Assembly: GCA_004556985.1 (NCBI GenBank)
Contig: SFFC01000030.1
Coordinates: 1 to 19,220 of the forward strand
Direction of reading: 5' to 3'
DNA: 19,220 nucleotides
Source of the DNA: Clostridiales bacterium
GTDB taxonomy: Bacteria > Bacillota > Clostridia > Christensenellales > Aristaeellaceae
The notes beneath the pieces were generated by a model. That model was given only the letters and a program-made list of their open reading frames with translations. It was not told the DNA's origin and ran no database searches. The position numbers and the translations under genes were made by a program. This document shows positions 1 through 5,898 of this stretch, one piece after another (the first letter of the stretch is position 1; every line of letters begins with the position of its first letter).

Positions 1-1
1 T

Positions 2-325
2 CTGTTCCTGACGGTGGGCATTCCTGCGCATATCAAGGGTTATCAATATCTGCGCGAGGCGGTTCGCATGGTCATCGACAACCCCGACCTGATGGGGCGA
101 ATCACCAAGGAGCTCTACCCGGGCATCGCGCGGCGCTTCGGCACGACGTCAAGCAAGGTGGAGCGCGCCATCCGCCACGCCATCGAGGTCGCCTGGAACC
201 GCGGGCGCATCGAGGCGCTCGACGAGGCGTTCGGCAAGAACGTGTGCTCGCTGGATGACAAGCCCACCAATGGCGAGTTCATCGCGCTGGTCGCGGACAG
301 GCTCAGGATCGAGAAGAGCGCGTAA
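2..325 (+). CDS. spo0A: Sporulation master regulator Spo0A, C-terminal part (5' truncated by the window)
   Basis: This is the DNA-binding effector domain of Spo0A, the response regulator that commits endospore-formers to sporulation by binding 0A boxes. The frame is already open at base 2, so the receiver domain lies outside the window. The visible part reads through GIPAHIKGYQYLREA, then the helix-turn-helix stretch LYPGIARRFGTTSSKVERAI and RHAIEVAW, and ends with KPTNGEFIALVADRLR. These blocks match the Spo0A C-terminal domain of Bacillus and Clostridium almost residue for residue, including the very conserved VERAIRHAIEVAW recognition and dimer helix. The stop is TAA at 323-325. The GTG at 14 lies inside the domain and is not a start. 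The gene implies that the host belongs to a sporulating lineage. Identification is very secure. Whether the full gene is intact cannot be seen. Confidence 0.97.
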   Translation: MFLTVGIPAHIKGYQYLREAVRMVIDNPDLMGRITKELYPGIARRFGTTSSKVERAIRHAIEVAWNRGRIEALDEAFGKNVCSLDDKPTNGEFIALVADRLRIEKSA

Positions 326-560
326 AAATCGGGCAATCACTGAAGGAACAGAGGATGCCCCTGTTGGCCATGAATGCGGCGGAAGCCGATGAACGCCATG
401 GCGGCAGTGAAAAGCAGCGCGTTATCGCCAGCTGCTGCGAAATGCAGATGGAGAGAAGCAAGCCGTGCCTGCGGGACAAAATCCCATAGGCACGGCTTGA
501 TGTTATGGTCGAGGGATCCATTCGGGCGTCGGGAGCACACGTCCTTTTGCCGAAGGAGCA
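326..560. other. Intergenic region between spo0A and a convergent gene
   Basis: These 235 bases separate the ends of two convergent genes. The only clear structure is the hairpin at 460-498, listed separately. A minus-strand frame at 337-561 starts with an ATG that overlaps the stop of the 89-aa gene (TAATG). It has no SD and runs through the hairpin, so I do not call it a gene. Confidence 0.6.
460..498. terminator. Hairpin between convergent genes, possible bidirectional terminator
   Basis: An 11-bp perfect inverted repeat, AAGCCGTGCCT at 460-470 and AGGCACGGCTT at 488-498, encloses a 17-nt loop. The loop contains a smaller GGGA/TCCC pairing. Neither side carries a good T-run (GATGTTATGG to the right, GCTTCTCTCC on the minus side). 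It lies between the ends of spo0A and the minus-strand 89-aa gene. Termination is plausible from position but weak by sequence. Confidence 0.5.
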
Positions 561-830
561 TTAATCTTGCCTTTGGAGGACGAAGTAATCCGTGTGATAC
601 CGCAAAACGTTCACATGGCTGCGCTTTATATGACCGATGCGGACCTGAAAAAAGGGGATCGGCGGCACGAAACCGCCGGTGCCCTCCTCAATCTCCCGGA
701 TCAGGACTGTCTCCTCCCGGGCAAGCTGCACGCCGGCCGTATCCGGCTCAAAGGCGTATTCTCCGCTGAGGCTGTCCACCGTCAGCGCACCCAGACAAAC
801 ATCCTTGAAGTACAGCGTGTAATGCTCCAT
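561..830 (-). CDS. Hypothetical protein, 89 aa
   Basis: I do not recognise this protein. It begins MEHYTLYFKDVCLGALTVD and ends HTDYFVLQRQD. It has no obvious membrane segment or signal peptide and looks like a small soluble, beta-rich protein. ATG at 830 was chosen because GGAG lies six bases before it. A longer in-frame start at 848 has no SD. It follows the 356-aa membrane protein on the same strand with a 59-base gap, so the two probably share a transcript. Both have a more AT-rich third position than the neighbouring genes, which hints at acquisition from outside. A competing plus-strand frame over the same bases (567-854) lacks an SD and reads less like a protein. Confidence 0.7.
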   Translation of the reverse strand: MEHYTLYFKDVCLGALTVDSLSGEYAFEPDTAGVQLAREETVLIREIEEGTGGFVPPIPFFQVRIGHIKRSHVNVLRYHTDYFVLQRQD

Positions 831-889
831 GCTTTTCTCCACAGACATCAGTAGGGATAATCCATCTCGCGCTCCTGACAGAAAGCAAA

Positions 890-1960
890 CTACTTCTTGT
901 GCCAAATCTCGGCAAACGCCCGCTGGCTTTCGCGGTATTCCTCGTTTTCCTCCTTCAGACGCTTGTATTCATCGGAGGATTCCAGCCTATTGATCTCCCG
1001 AATATGCGCTTCTCCTGCGAGTGCCTCCGCTTTGCTGATCCATTTTCCGTCCTTCCGCACCCAGAAGAGCAAGTAGAGCGAAATGGCCAACAGGATCAGA
1101 ATGCTGATCAGGAAGACGATATTGGAAATGCACAGCACCTCATAGAGTATGTGCAGGAACAAGACGACGAATGCCGGAACCAGGGCGATGACGGCCGTCA
1201 CCTTGCCCAGAGAGATAAACCAGGTGAGGGGTGCCAATGCGGCATCCCTGTCGATGCCCAGCAGCTTCCAGAAGAGCATCATCACCACCGGAATCAGAAA
1301 CACCGCAGCCAGCACGACCACAAAAATGGTATTCCAGTTGTTCTTTGAGCGCTTGTCCAGGGTGACGACCTTCTTCTCCTTCATCTTATTGAGCTTTTTG
1401 CGGAAGGCTGTGTACTCGTCCGAATCCTCCGGAATGCATTCCATGCGATACGTCAGGCCGGGCTGCTGAGCATAGGTGGTATGCTCCCTGTCATCCACAA
1501 TATCCACCTTCGACGGGACAAAATCGGAAGAGAAATAGTCAAAATAGACCTTGATATCTTCACCAGTCCGTGAATTCTCGGAGACAAAACCGAAGTCGGT
1601 TCTGGAAAGCGGCCAGCTGCCAATGCGGCCTTCGTGCTCGATGATGTAGTCCTGCATATCCTGGGCTGCCTTTTGGCGGACCAAGCGGTTGAACTTGTTG
1701 ATTTGATCCATGAGAGAGTCTTTCGTGCTTCGTGAGGCGAAATTCTTGACCTGGTCGTACTCCGCCCACATTTTCTCGTATCGTTTGACCGATTTTTGAA
1801 CGCTGGACATGTAGACAAAGCCCAGACCGTTGCCCTCGGCCTCCGCTTCTGCGAGAAGCTGATCGTAATCCTCGCGCTGGTAGTTGTTGGTGGCCCTGCG
1901 GTAATCCTCTGCCGTATACCCGTGCGTCAATATGTACGCGTCCGTGTTGCCATGATGCAC
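890..1960 (-). CDS. Hypothetical membrane protein with C-terminal coiled coil, 356 aa
   Basis: The family is not recognised. Residues 1-210 are charged and presumably cytoplasmic, with a helical stretch rich in Gln, Asn and Lys around 55-105. Three hydrophobic segments follow at about 211-235, 250-278 and 279-300. The tail, about 303-356, is highly charged and coiled-coil-like (EINRLESSDEYKRLKEENEE). The start is uncertain. The in-frame GTG at 1960 touches the SD AGGAGGA at 1961-1967. An ATG at 1953, ideally spaced from that SD, is in another frame and stops after eight codons. Translation may instead resume at an in-frame TTG that overlaps this stop. A sigma-A promoter lies just upstream (1984-2012). 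Its bases are less GC-rich than those of most neighbours. The 89-aa gene follows in the same direction. Confidence 0.75.
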   Translation of the reverse strand: MHHGNTDAYILTHGYTAEDYRRATNNYQREDYDQLLAEAEAEGNGLGFVYMSSVQKSVKRYEKMWAEYDQVKNFASRSTKDSLMDQINKFNRLVRQKAAQDMQDYIIEHEGRIGSWPLSRTDFGFVSENSRTGEDIKVYFDYFSSDFVPSKVDIVDDREHTTYAQQPGLTYRMECIPEDSDEYTAFRKKLNKMKEKKVVTLDKRSKNNWNTIFVVVLAAVFLIPVVMMLFWKLLGIDRDAALAPLTWFISLGKVTAVIALVPAFVVLFLHILYEVLCISNIVFLISILILLAISLYLLFWVRKDGKWISKAEALAGEAHIREINRLESSDEYKRLKEENEEYRESQRAFAEIWHKK

Positions 1961-1983
1961 TCCTCCTGTTGTGGTATTCTTTC

Positions 1984-2012
1984 ATTCTATTCGCGGAAAT
2001 GACACAAATCAA
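1984..2012 (-). promoter_or_regulatory. Sigma-A promoter of the 356-aa membrane protein gene
   Basis: On the minus strand, TTGATT (2012-2007) and TAGAAT (1989-1984) are separated by 17 bases. Predicted transcription starts near 1977, leaving a very short leader before the AGGAGGA site and the GTG at 1960. This placement supports translation starting close to 1960. Confidence 0.7.
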
Positions 2013-2249
2013 GGGTTTTGTCCAAAAAAACTGGAAATTATCTCCCGCAGCGGACAGGTAGAGGGTGCCTGGACGGTGAAAGCCCGCCCAAAGGCTTCGG
2101 CTCCCATGTGCAGAGCGGGGAGGAGCAGCAGCACCGGTATGGAGGAAAGGGAAAGCGATGATCCGGGGGAGAGCCGGAACGCGGGTTGAGCAGGTGCGGT
2201 TTCCCGCTCCCGGCGGACTGGGCCGGCGCATTCTTGAGCGCCGCGGGGC
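2013..2249. other. GC-rich noncoding stretch between divergent promoters
   Basis: This stretch lies outside the predicted transcripts of both flanking genes and holds no convincing ORF. Short motifs resemble parts of a T-box leader: GGACAGGTAGAG at 2051-2062 and GGTGAAAGCC at 2076-2085, like the GGUGNRA distal loop of stem I. The essential UGGNACCGCG core is absent. A small hairpin (CGGCGC at 2224-2229 with GCGCCG at 2238-2243) sits just before the exporter promoter. It may be a decayed leader or just GC-rich spacer. Confidence 0.3.
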
Positions 2250-2279
2250 TTGACAAACCCTATGCCATTCCATTATGAT
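2250..2279 (+). promoter_or_regulatory. Sigma-A promoter of the ABC exporter-peptidase operon
   Basis: TTGACA at 2250-2255 and TATGAT at 2274-2279 have an 18-base spacer. The first hexamer is consensus and the second matches five of six positions. Transcription would begin near 2286, so upstream starts in the exporter frame (for example TTG at 2250) are excluded and ATG 2328 is favoured. Confidence 0.85.
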
Positions 2280-2327
2280 GATAAAAACCGGCGTGATCTG
2301 AGCGGCAGACGCCAAGGAGAGAGGCAC

Positions 2328-4124
2328 ATGGAGGAGCATAAGGACGAACGGGGAAGCGGTTCGAAGATCGTCTTCGAATCGCTGAACATCCTGGTTTCCC
2401 GGTGGGTGGACGGCACCTTCTCGGAAATCGTCGACGACTGGAAGTGGATATTCACATACAGCGCCCGGCACAAGGGCGCTATTGCCTTTTATACCATTCT
2501 GGGCCTGATCAGCACGACGCTGGGCCTTGTCTCCAGCGTCGTGAGCAAATACCTGCTGGATATCATCACCGGCTATCAGACCGAGAAGCTCACGCTGCTC
2601 ATCGGCGTGATGATCGGCAGTACGGTGTTCAACCTGGTCGTGGGCAACCTGCTGGGGCGCTTTGAGCTCAAGCTCAACATCGCCATCAACAACGACATTC
2701 AGGCTGATATCTTCGACAAGATCATCGATGCGGACTGGCTTGCGCTGAGCCAGTACAGCAACGGCGACGTGCTCAACCGCTTCAACAGCGACGTCGGCAC
2801 CGTCAGCGGCAACGCGATCACCTGGCTGCCCTCGATCATCATCACGATCTACAACTTCGTCGCGACCTTCCTGGTCATCCTGCGTTTCGACTGGGTGATG
2901 GCCGTTCTCGCGTTTGCCAGCGCGCCGTTCCTCTTCCTGATGTCGACGATCGTGCTCAAAAAGCGCCAGGCCTACGCCAAAAAGGTGCGTAGGATGAGCA
3001 GCCAGATGATGAGCTTTGAGGTGGAGACCTTCTACAACCTCGATACGATCAAATCGTTCGGCATTGCGCCGTATTACGGCCGGAAGATGCGCTGGTGGCA
3101 GAAGAAATACAAAAAGCTCAGCCTCGACTTCAACATGTTCTCCATCAAGACGGGCGTCATCTCCTCGATCATCAGCACGCTGGTGCAGGGGCTGACCTTC
3201 GCCTACTGCCTGTGGCGGCTGTGGACGCACGACATCACCTACGGCACGATGACGCTGTTCATGTCCCAGCGCAGCAAGCTCTCCAGCGCGTTCAGCAGCC
3301 TCGTCTCGATCATCCCGGCGTTTCTCAACAGCTCGATCTCTGCGCACCGCATCCGTGAGCTGGTCGAGCTTCCCCGCGAGGTGCATGTGCCGCAGAGCAG
3401 CGAGCTGGATGAATTTGTCAAGGATGGCTTCACGGTGGAGATGCGCGACCTGAGCTTCTCCTATGCGCGCGGCAGGCGCGTGATCAGGGATTCGCAGATG
3501 ATCGCCAAGCCGGGCGAGATCGTAGCGCTGGTCGGCCCCTCCGGCGAGGGCAAGACGACCGTCATCCGCCTGATTCTCGGCCTCGTGCGGCCGCGCTCGG
3601 GCGAGGCCATCATCCGCGCATCCAACGGCATGGAGCTGCCGATGAACGCCGATACGCGCCATCTGTTCGCCTATGTGCCCCAGGGCAACACGATCCTCTC
3701 GGGCTCCATCGCGGAAAACCTGCGTATGGTTCGCCCGAAGGCCACTGACGAGGAGATCATCGATGCGCTCAAGATCGCCTGCGCGTGGGACTTTGTCAGC
3801 AAGCTGCCCGATACGATCTACACCAAGCTCGGCGAGCGCGGACGCGGGCTGTCGGAGGGCCAGGCGCAGCGCATCGCCATTGCCCGCGCCGTGCTGCGCG
3901 ACGCGCCCGTGCTGCTGCTCGACGAGGCGACCTCCGCGCTGGATGTGACGACGGAGCGGCAGGTGCTGCGCAATATCATTCGACAGCGCCCGAACAAGAC
4001 CTGTATCGTCACGACACATCGCCCGAGCGTGCTGAACATGTGCCAGCGCGTCTACCGGGTCATGGACAAGCAGATCACGGAGCTGTCCGAGGAGGAATCC
4101 AGCCGAATGGCAATGGACTTCTGA
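2328..4124 (+). CDS. ABC exporter: fused membrane and ATP-binding domains, 598 aa
   Basis: This is a half-size ABC exporter that should dimerise and use ATP to move a substrate out across the cytoplasmic membrane. A cytoplasmic N-terminal arm precedes a six-helix membrane domain (roughly residues 50-345). The nucleotide-binding domain has Walker A GPSGEGKT at 403-410, Q-loop Q452, signature LSEGQ at 508-512, Walker B with D532-E533, and H-loop H564. All catalytic residues are present. There is no N-terminal C39 peptidase domain. ATG 2328 follows AAGGAG at a normal distance and lies downstream of the promoter at 2250-2279. The next gene, 16 bases on, encodes a SipW-like peptidase, so the pair may process and export a peptide. 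That is inference from context, since the substrate cannot be read from sequence. A lipid or drug substrate remains possible. Confidence 0.93.
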   Translation: MEEHKDERGSGSKIVFESLNILVSRWVDGTFSEIVDDWKWIFTYSARHKGAIAFYTILGLISTTLGLVSSVVSKYLLDIITGYQTEKLTLLIGVMIGSTVFNLVVGNLLGRFELKLNIAINNDIQADIFDKIIDADWLALSQYSNGDVLNRFNSDVGTVSGNAITWLPSIIITIYNFVATFLVILRFDWVMAVLAFASAPFLFLMSTIVLKKRQAYAKKVRRMSSQMMSFEVETFYNLDTIKSFGIAPYYGRKMRWWQKKYKKLSLDFNMFSIKTGVISSIISTLVQGLTFAYCLWRLWTHDITYGTMTLFMSQRSKLSSAFSSLVSIIPAFLNSSISAHRIRELVELPREVHVPQSSELDEFVKDGFTVEMRDLSFSYARGRRVIRDSQMIAKPGEIVALVGPSGEGKTTVIRLILGLVRPRSGEAIIRASNGMELPMNADTRHLFAYVPQGNTILSGSIAENLRMVRPKATDEEIIDALKIACAWDFVSKLPDTIYTKLGERGRGLSEGQAQRIAIARAVLRDAPVLLLDEATSALDVTTERQVLRNIIRQRPNKTCIVTTHRPSVLNMCQRVYRVMDKQITELSEEESSRMAMDF

Positions 4125-4140
4125 CGAACGGAGGAGAGGT

Positions 4141-4623
4141 ATGGAACCGAGCGTTATTCGGGTGGTCGATACGCGCGAGTATGTCGGCGTGCTGCGCGGC
4201 CTGGTCGAGGAGGGCCACGAGGTCAGCATGCTCATCTCGGGCGGGAGCATGTCGCCGTTTCTGATTCATGGGCGGGATACGATCTTCTTCAAAAGACCGG
4301 ACAGCCCGCTGCGCGCGGGCGACATGGTGTTTTACGAGCGCGAAAACGGCCAGTTTGTCATCCACAGGATTCTGCGCGTGCGGCGCGACAGCTACGACAT
4401 CGTCGGCGACGCGCAGACGCAGATCGAGCACGGCATCCGGCGGGAGCAGATCTTCGCGCGCGTCACCCGCGTGCGGCGCAAGGGCGTGATCATCGGGCCG
4501 GGCGATTTCTGGTGGGTCTTCTTTGCGCGCGTCTGGCCGCTGCTGCTGCCGCTGCGGCCGCTCGTCAGCCGGACCTATGCGCTTGTGCGCGGAGGCCGCC
4601 GGGAGGAAAACGAACCCCACTGA
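4141..4623 (+). CDS. S24/S26-family peptidase, SipW-like, 160 aa
   Basis: This is a small serine peptidase of the LexA/signal-peptidase fold. The motif GGSMSP places the catalytic serine at S36. The block GDMVFYERENGQFVIHRI at 60-77 puts a histidine (H75) where SipW/ER-type signal peptidases have their general base, instead of the lysine of LepB. The conserved GDAQ follows at 89-92. There is no N-terminal membrane anchor. A hydrophobic stretch near the C terminus (about 122-140) could attach it to the membrane. It is only 16 bases behind the ABC exporter and has a strong GGAGGAG SD, so the two are co-transcribed. Families of this kind often sit beside exporters in Clostridia and may cleave a leader from an exported peptide. 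No such precursor is visible here. Confidence 0.85.
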   Translation: MEPSVIRVVDTREYVGVLRGLVEEGHEVSMLISGGSMSPFLIHGRDTIFFKRPDSPLRAGDMVFYERENGQFVIHRILRVRRDSYDIVGDAQTQIEHGIRREQIFARVTRVRRKGVIIGPGDFWWVFFARVWPLLLPLRPLVSRTYALVRGGRREENEPH

Positions 4624-4649
4624 GCGGCAGAAACGAAAATGCATAGAGA

Positions 4650-4684
4650 ACGGAGCCGCCCCGCGTGGGAGACGGCTCCGTTTT
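4650..4684 (+). terminator. Terminator of the exporter-peptidase operon
   Basis: ACGGAGCCG (4650-4658) pairs with CGGCTCCGT (4673-4681), and TTTT follows at 4681-4684. It lies between convergent genes and may also slow transcription arriving from the minus-strand channel gene, although that side lacks a T-run. Confidence 0.8.
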
Positions 4685-4699
4685 GAATTGAGAACAGGA

Positions 4700-5302
4700 T
4701 CACTCCGGCAGGCGGCGCAGCAGCGGAATCAATACGCCGCCTGCGCTGTTGCCCAGCGTGATGACCGCAAGGCGCACAAGCGCGTGCGCGCCGAGCGTGC
4801 CGGAGACGGCAAAATAGAACATGTCCGCGATGCAATGCTCAAAGCCACAGAGGATGAAGACCGCGACGCAGAGGACGAGGATCAGCGGGTTCTGCGTCCG
4901 CTTGTAGCCGTCCACGGCGATGAACATCAGCAATCCGCAGAAGACGGCGAGCAGGAAGAGGCTGAGCAGGCCGTCGCCGAGCTTCGTTTCGCACATCGCA
5001 TAGGCCCTCGCGGCGATGGAGGCGGCGCGGCTTGCGCGCAGAGCGAGGGCCGTCAGCCCCGTTCCGGCGAAGTTGCCCGCCCAGATGACAGCGAGCTGGC
5101 AAAGATATGAGGGGGATTCGCCGACGAGGTAGCCTACCTTGCCGGTGAACAGATGCAGCCCGTGCGCGCAGATGGCATACAGACCGACGGAGAAGAGCAC
5201 GGCGCCCACGACGCTGCTCTCCACGCTGAGGAAGACGGCGCCGCCGATGCCGATGGCGACGCCGGCGAGCAGGGCGCTCAGAAAGAGCCTGACGTGTTTC
5301 AT
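4700..5302 (-). CDS. Formate/nitrite transporter (FNT) family channel, compact, 200 aa
   Basis: This is an FNT-type pentameric channel for small monovalent anions. Six hydrophobic segments are visible at about 5-27, 31-53, 67-88, 112-130, 139-164 and 176-195. Family hallmarks are HLFTGK at 50-55, GNFAGTGL at 76-83, GFEHCIADMF at 153-162 with the pore histidine H156, and GNSAGG near residue 185. Typical FNT proteins have 250-290 residues. This one keeps all helices but trims the termini and loops. The usual FEHxxAN block reads FEHxxAD (D160). ATG 5302 follows AGGGAGG at good spacing. The leader carries a ZTP riboswitch and three tandem repeats. ZTP accumulates when 10-formyl-THF is short, so formate, which feeds 10-formyl-THF synthesis, is the best substrate guess. 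Nitrite or hydrosulfide cannot be excluded. Confidence 0.92.
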   Translation of the reverse strand: MKHVRLFLSALLAGVAIGIGGAVFLSVESSVVGAVLFSVGLYAICAHGLHLFTGKVGYLVGESPSYLCQLAVIWAGNFAGTGLTALALRASRAASIAARAYAMCETKLGDGLLSLFLLAVFCGLLMFIAVDGYKRTQNPLILVLCVAVFILCGFEHCIADMFYFAVSGTLGAHALVRLAVITLGNSAGGVLIPLLRRLPE

Positions 5303-5324
5303 GGAAAATCCTCCCTTTTACGCT

Positions 5325-5418
5325 GTAAATCCCCCTGCAAAGCCGCGGCCTCGGTCGCAAGACAACGGGATCTACGGGATTTCGTCGGAGATGAAACCGG
5401 CATCATGCCGGTTGCTCT
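5325..5418 (-). repeat. Structured leader repeat, unit 1 (nearest the FNT start)
   Basis: First of three tandem 94-nt units. In plus-strand terms it holds GTAAATCCC at 5325-5333, the complementary GGGATCTAC at 5367-5375 (one imperfect pair), and the palindrome CCGGCATCATGCCGG at 5397-5411. On the minus strand it is the last part of the FNT 5' leader and ends 22 bases before the ATG. The period of 94 is not a multiple of three and no SD-led ORF runs through it, so it is noncoding. I count about six differences from unit 2. Confidence 0.9.
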
Positions 5419-5512
5419 GTAAATTCCCCTGCAAAGCTGCGGCCTCGGTCGCAAAGCAACGGGATTTACGGGATTTCGTCGGAGATGAAGCCGGCATCAT
5501 GCCGGTTGCTCT
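5419..5512 (-). repeat. Structured leader repeat, unit 2
   Basis: Second tandem 94-nt unit with the same internal map: left arm GTAAATTCC at 5419-5427, right arm GGGATTTAC at 5461-5469, palindrome at 5491-5505. Within the outer stem lies an inner pairing around GCGGCC/GGTCGC. The right arm of each unit can also pair with the left arm of the next, so alternative folds are possible along the array. Confidence 0.9.
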
Positions 5513-5601
5513 GTAAATCCCTCTACAAAGCTGCGGCCTCGGTCACAAAGCAACGGGATTTACGGGATTTCGTCGGAGATGAAGCCGGCACCATGCCGGT
5601 T
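5513..5601 (-). repeat. Structured leader repeat, unit 3 (next to the riboswitch terminator)
   Basis: Third unit: GTAAATCCC at 5513-5521, perfectly complementary GGGATTTAC at 5555-5563, and palindrome CCGGCACCATGCCGG at 5585-5599. Similarity to the other units stops at 5601, where the terminator segment of the riboswitch begins. About five differences separate it from unit 2 over 89 bases, so the duplications are fairly recent or homogenised. Confidence 0.88.
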
Positions 5602-5608
5602 GGGCGGC

Positions 5609-5639
5609 AAAAAACCGCCCGGACATGCTGCCCAGACGG
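5609..5639 (-). terminator. Intrinsic terminator, expression platform of the ZTP riboswitch
   Basis: On the minus strand, CCGTCTGGGCA (5639-5629) pairs with TGTCCGGGCGG (5625-5615) through a three-base loop, and six U residues follow (5614-5609). The 5' arm includes the aptamer bases CCGTC that form the ligand-dependent pseudoknot. Ligand binding and termination are therefore mutually exclusive, the known layout of ON-type ZTP riboswitches. A GGGCGG/CCGCCC pairing (5602-5607/5615-5620) is an alternative fold. Confidence 0.9.
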
Positions 5640-5697
5640 TCGGCTTCTCTTCGCCCAGCCTCCATGTGGTCCATTCCACTTCCGTCAGTCGGCTGAG
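5629..5697 (-). promoter_or_regulatory. ZTP (ZMP) riboswitch aptamer, pfl motif
   Basis: This is the 5' end of the FNT leader. P1 is CTCAGCC (5697-5691) with GGCTGGG (5660-5654), seven pairs including one G-U. It encloses GACTGACGGAAGTGG, a short loop, and CCACATGGA, which is the conserved first half of the pfl motif, with P2 as GTGG/CCAC. The second half, GCCGACCGTCTGGGCA (5644-5629), is the hallmark of the 3' domain, and ACGG pairs with CCGT as the pseudoknot. The blocks match the well-studied Fusobacterium aptamer closely, with a shorter linker. Known biology: it senses the purine intermediate AICAR phosphates, which rise when 10-formyl-THF is scarce, and switches on purine and one-carbon genes. 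Here it should raise FNT expression. Confidence 0.92.
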
Positions 5698-5703
5698 GCT
5701 TTC

Positions 5704-5732
5704 ATCATACAGAAAAGGGACGGATTTGTCAA
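5704..5732 (-). promoter_or_regulatory. Sigma-A promoter of the FNT gene
   Basis: On the minus strand, TTGACA (5732-5727) and TATGAT (5709-5704) have a 17-base spacer. Transcription would start near 5697-5700, exactly where P1 of the ZTP aptamer begins. The leader is therefore about 395 nt long. Confidence 0.9.
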
Positions 5733-5810
5733 TTCCGATTTGCATCGAGGTCGTCTCTTTTTTTCCTTTCGAGGGAGAACAAAAAAGCCCCGAAAAAATG
5801 TAAAAGGAGC

Positions 5811-5839
5811 TTGACATGTGAGGGGAACCGTGGTATCCT
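5811..5839 (+). promoter_or_regulatory. Sigma-A promoter of the XRE regulator operon
   Basis: TTGACA at 5811-5816 and TATCCT at 5834-5839 have a 17-base spacer. The leader to ATG 5899 is about 50 nt, with AGAGGAG before the start. It diverges from the FNT promoter, about 80 bases apart. Confidence 0.75.
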
Positions 5840-5898
5840 GTGTATGTAAAGCAAGCTTGACTTTTTAAGGCGACAGCCGGTAAGAGAGGAGATCATGC

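Noticed and set aside
374..769. Plus-strand 131-codon frame after spo0A
   Set aside because: It has no SD, crosses the hairpin, and overlaps the better-supported minus-strand 89-aa gene.
1560..4250. An 896-codon open frame on the minus strand
   Set aside because: It is antisense to the ABC exporter and peptidase, whose domains, SDs and promoter are clear. Long open antisense frames are expected in GC-rich DNA.
5323..5601. The tandem array as a CRISPR
   Set aside because: The units are contiguous 94-base repeats without unique spacers, they contain internal palindromes, and no cas genes are near.
5602..5620. GGGCGG/CCGCCC as a separate terminator in the FNT leader
   Set aside because: Its right-hand arm is part of the longer riboswitch terminator, which has a better stem and the U-run directly after it.
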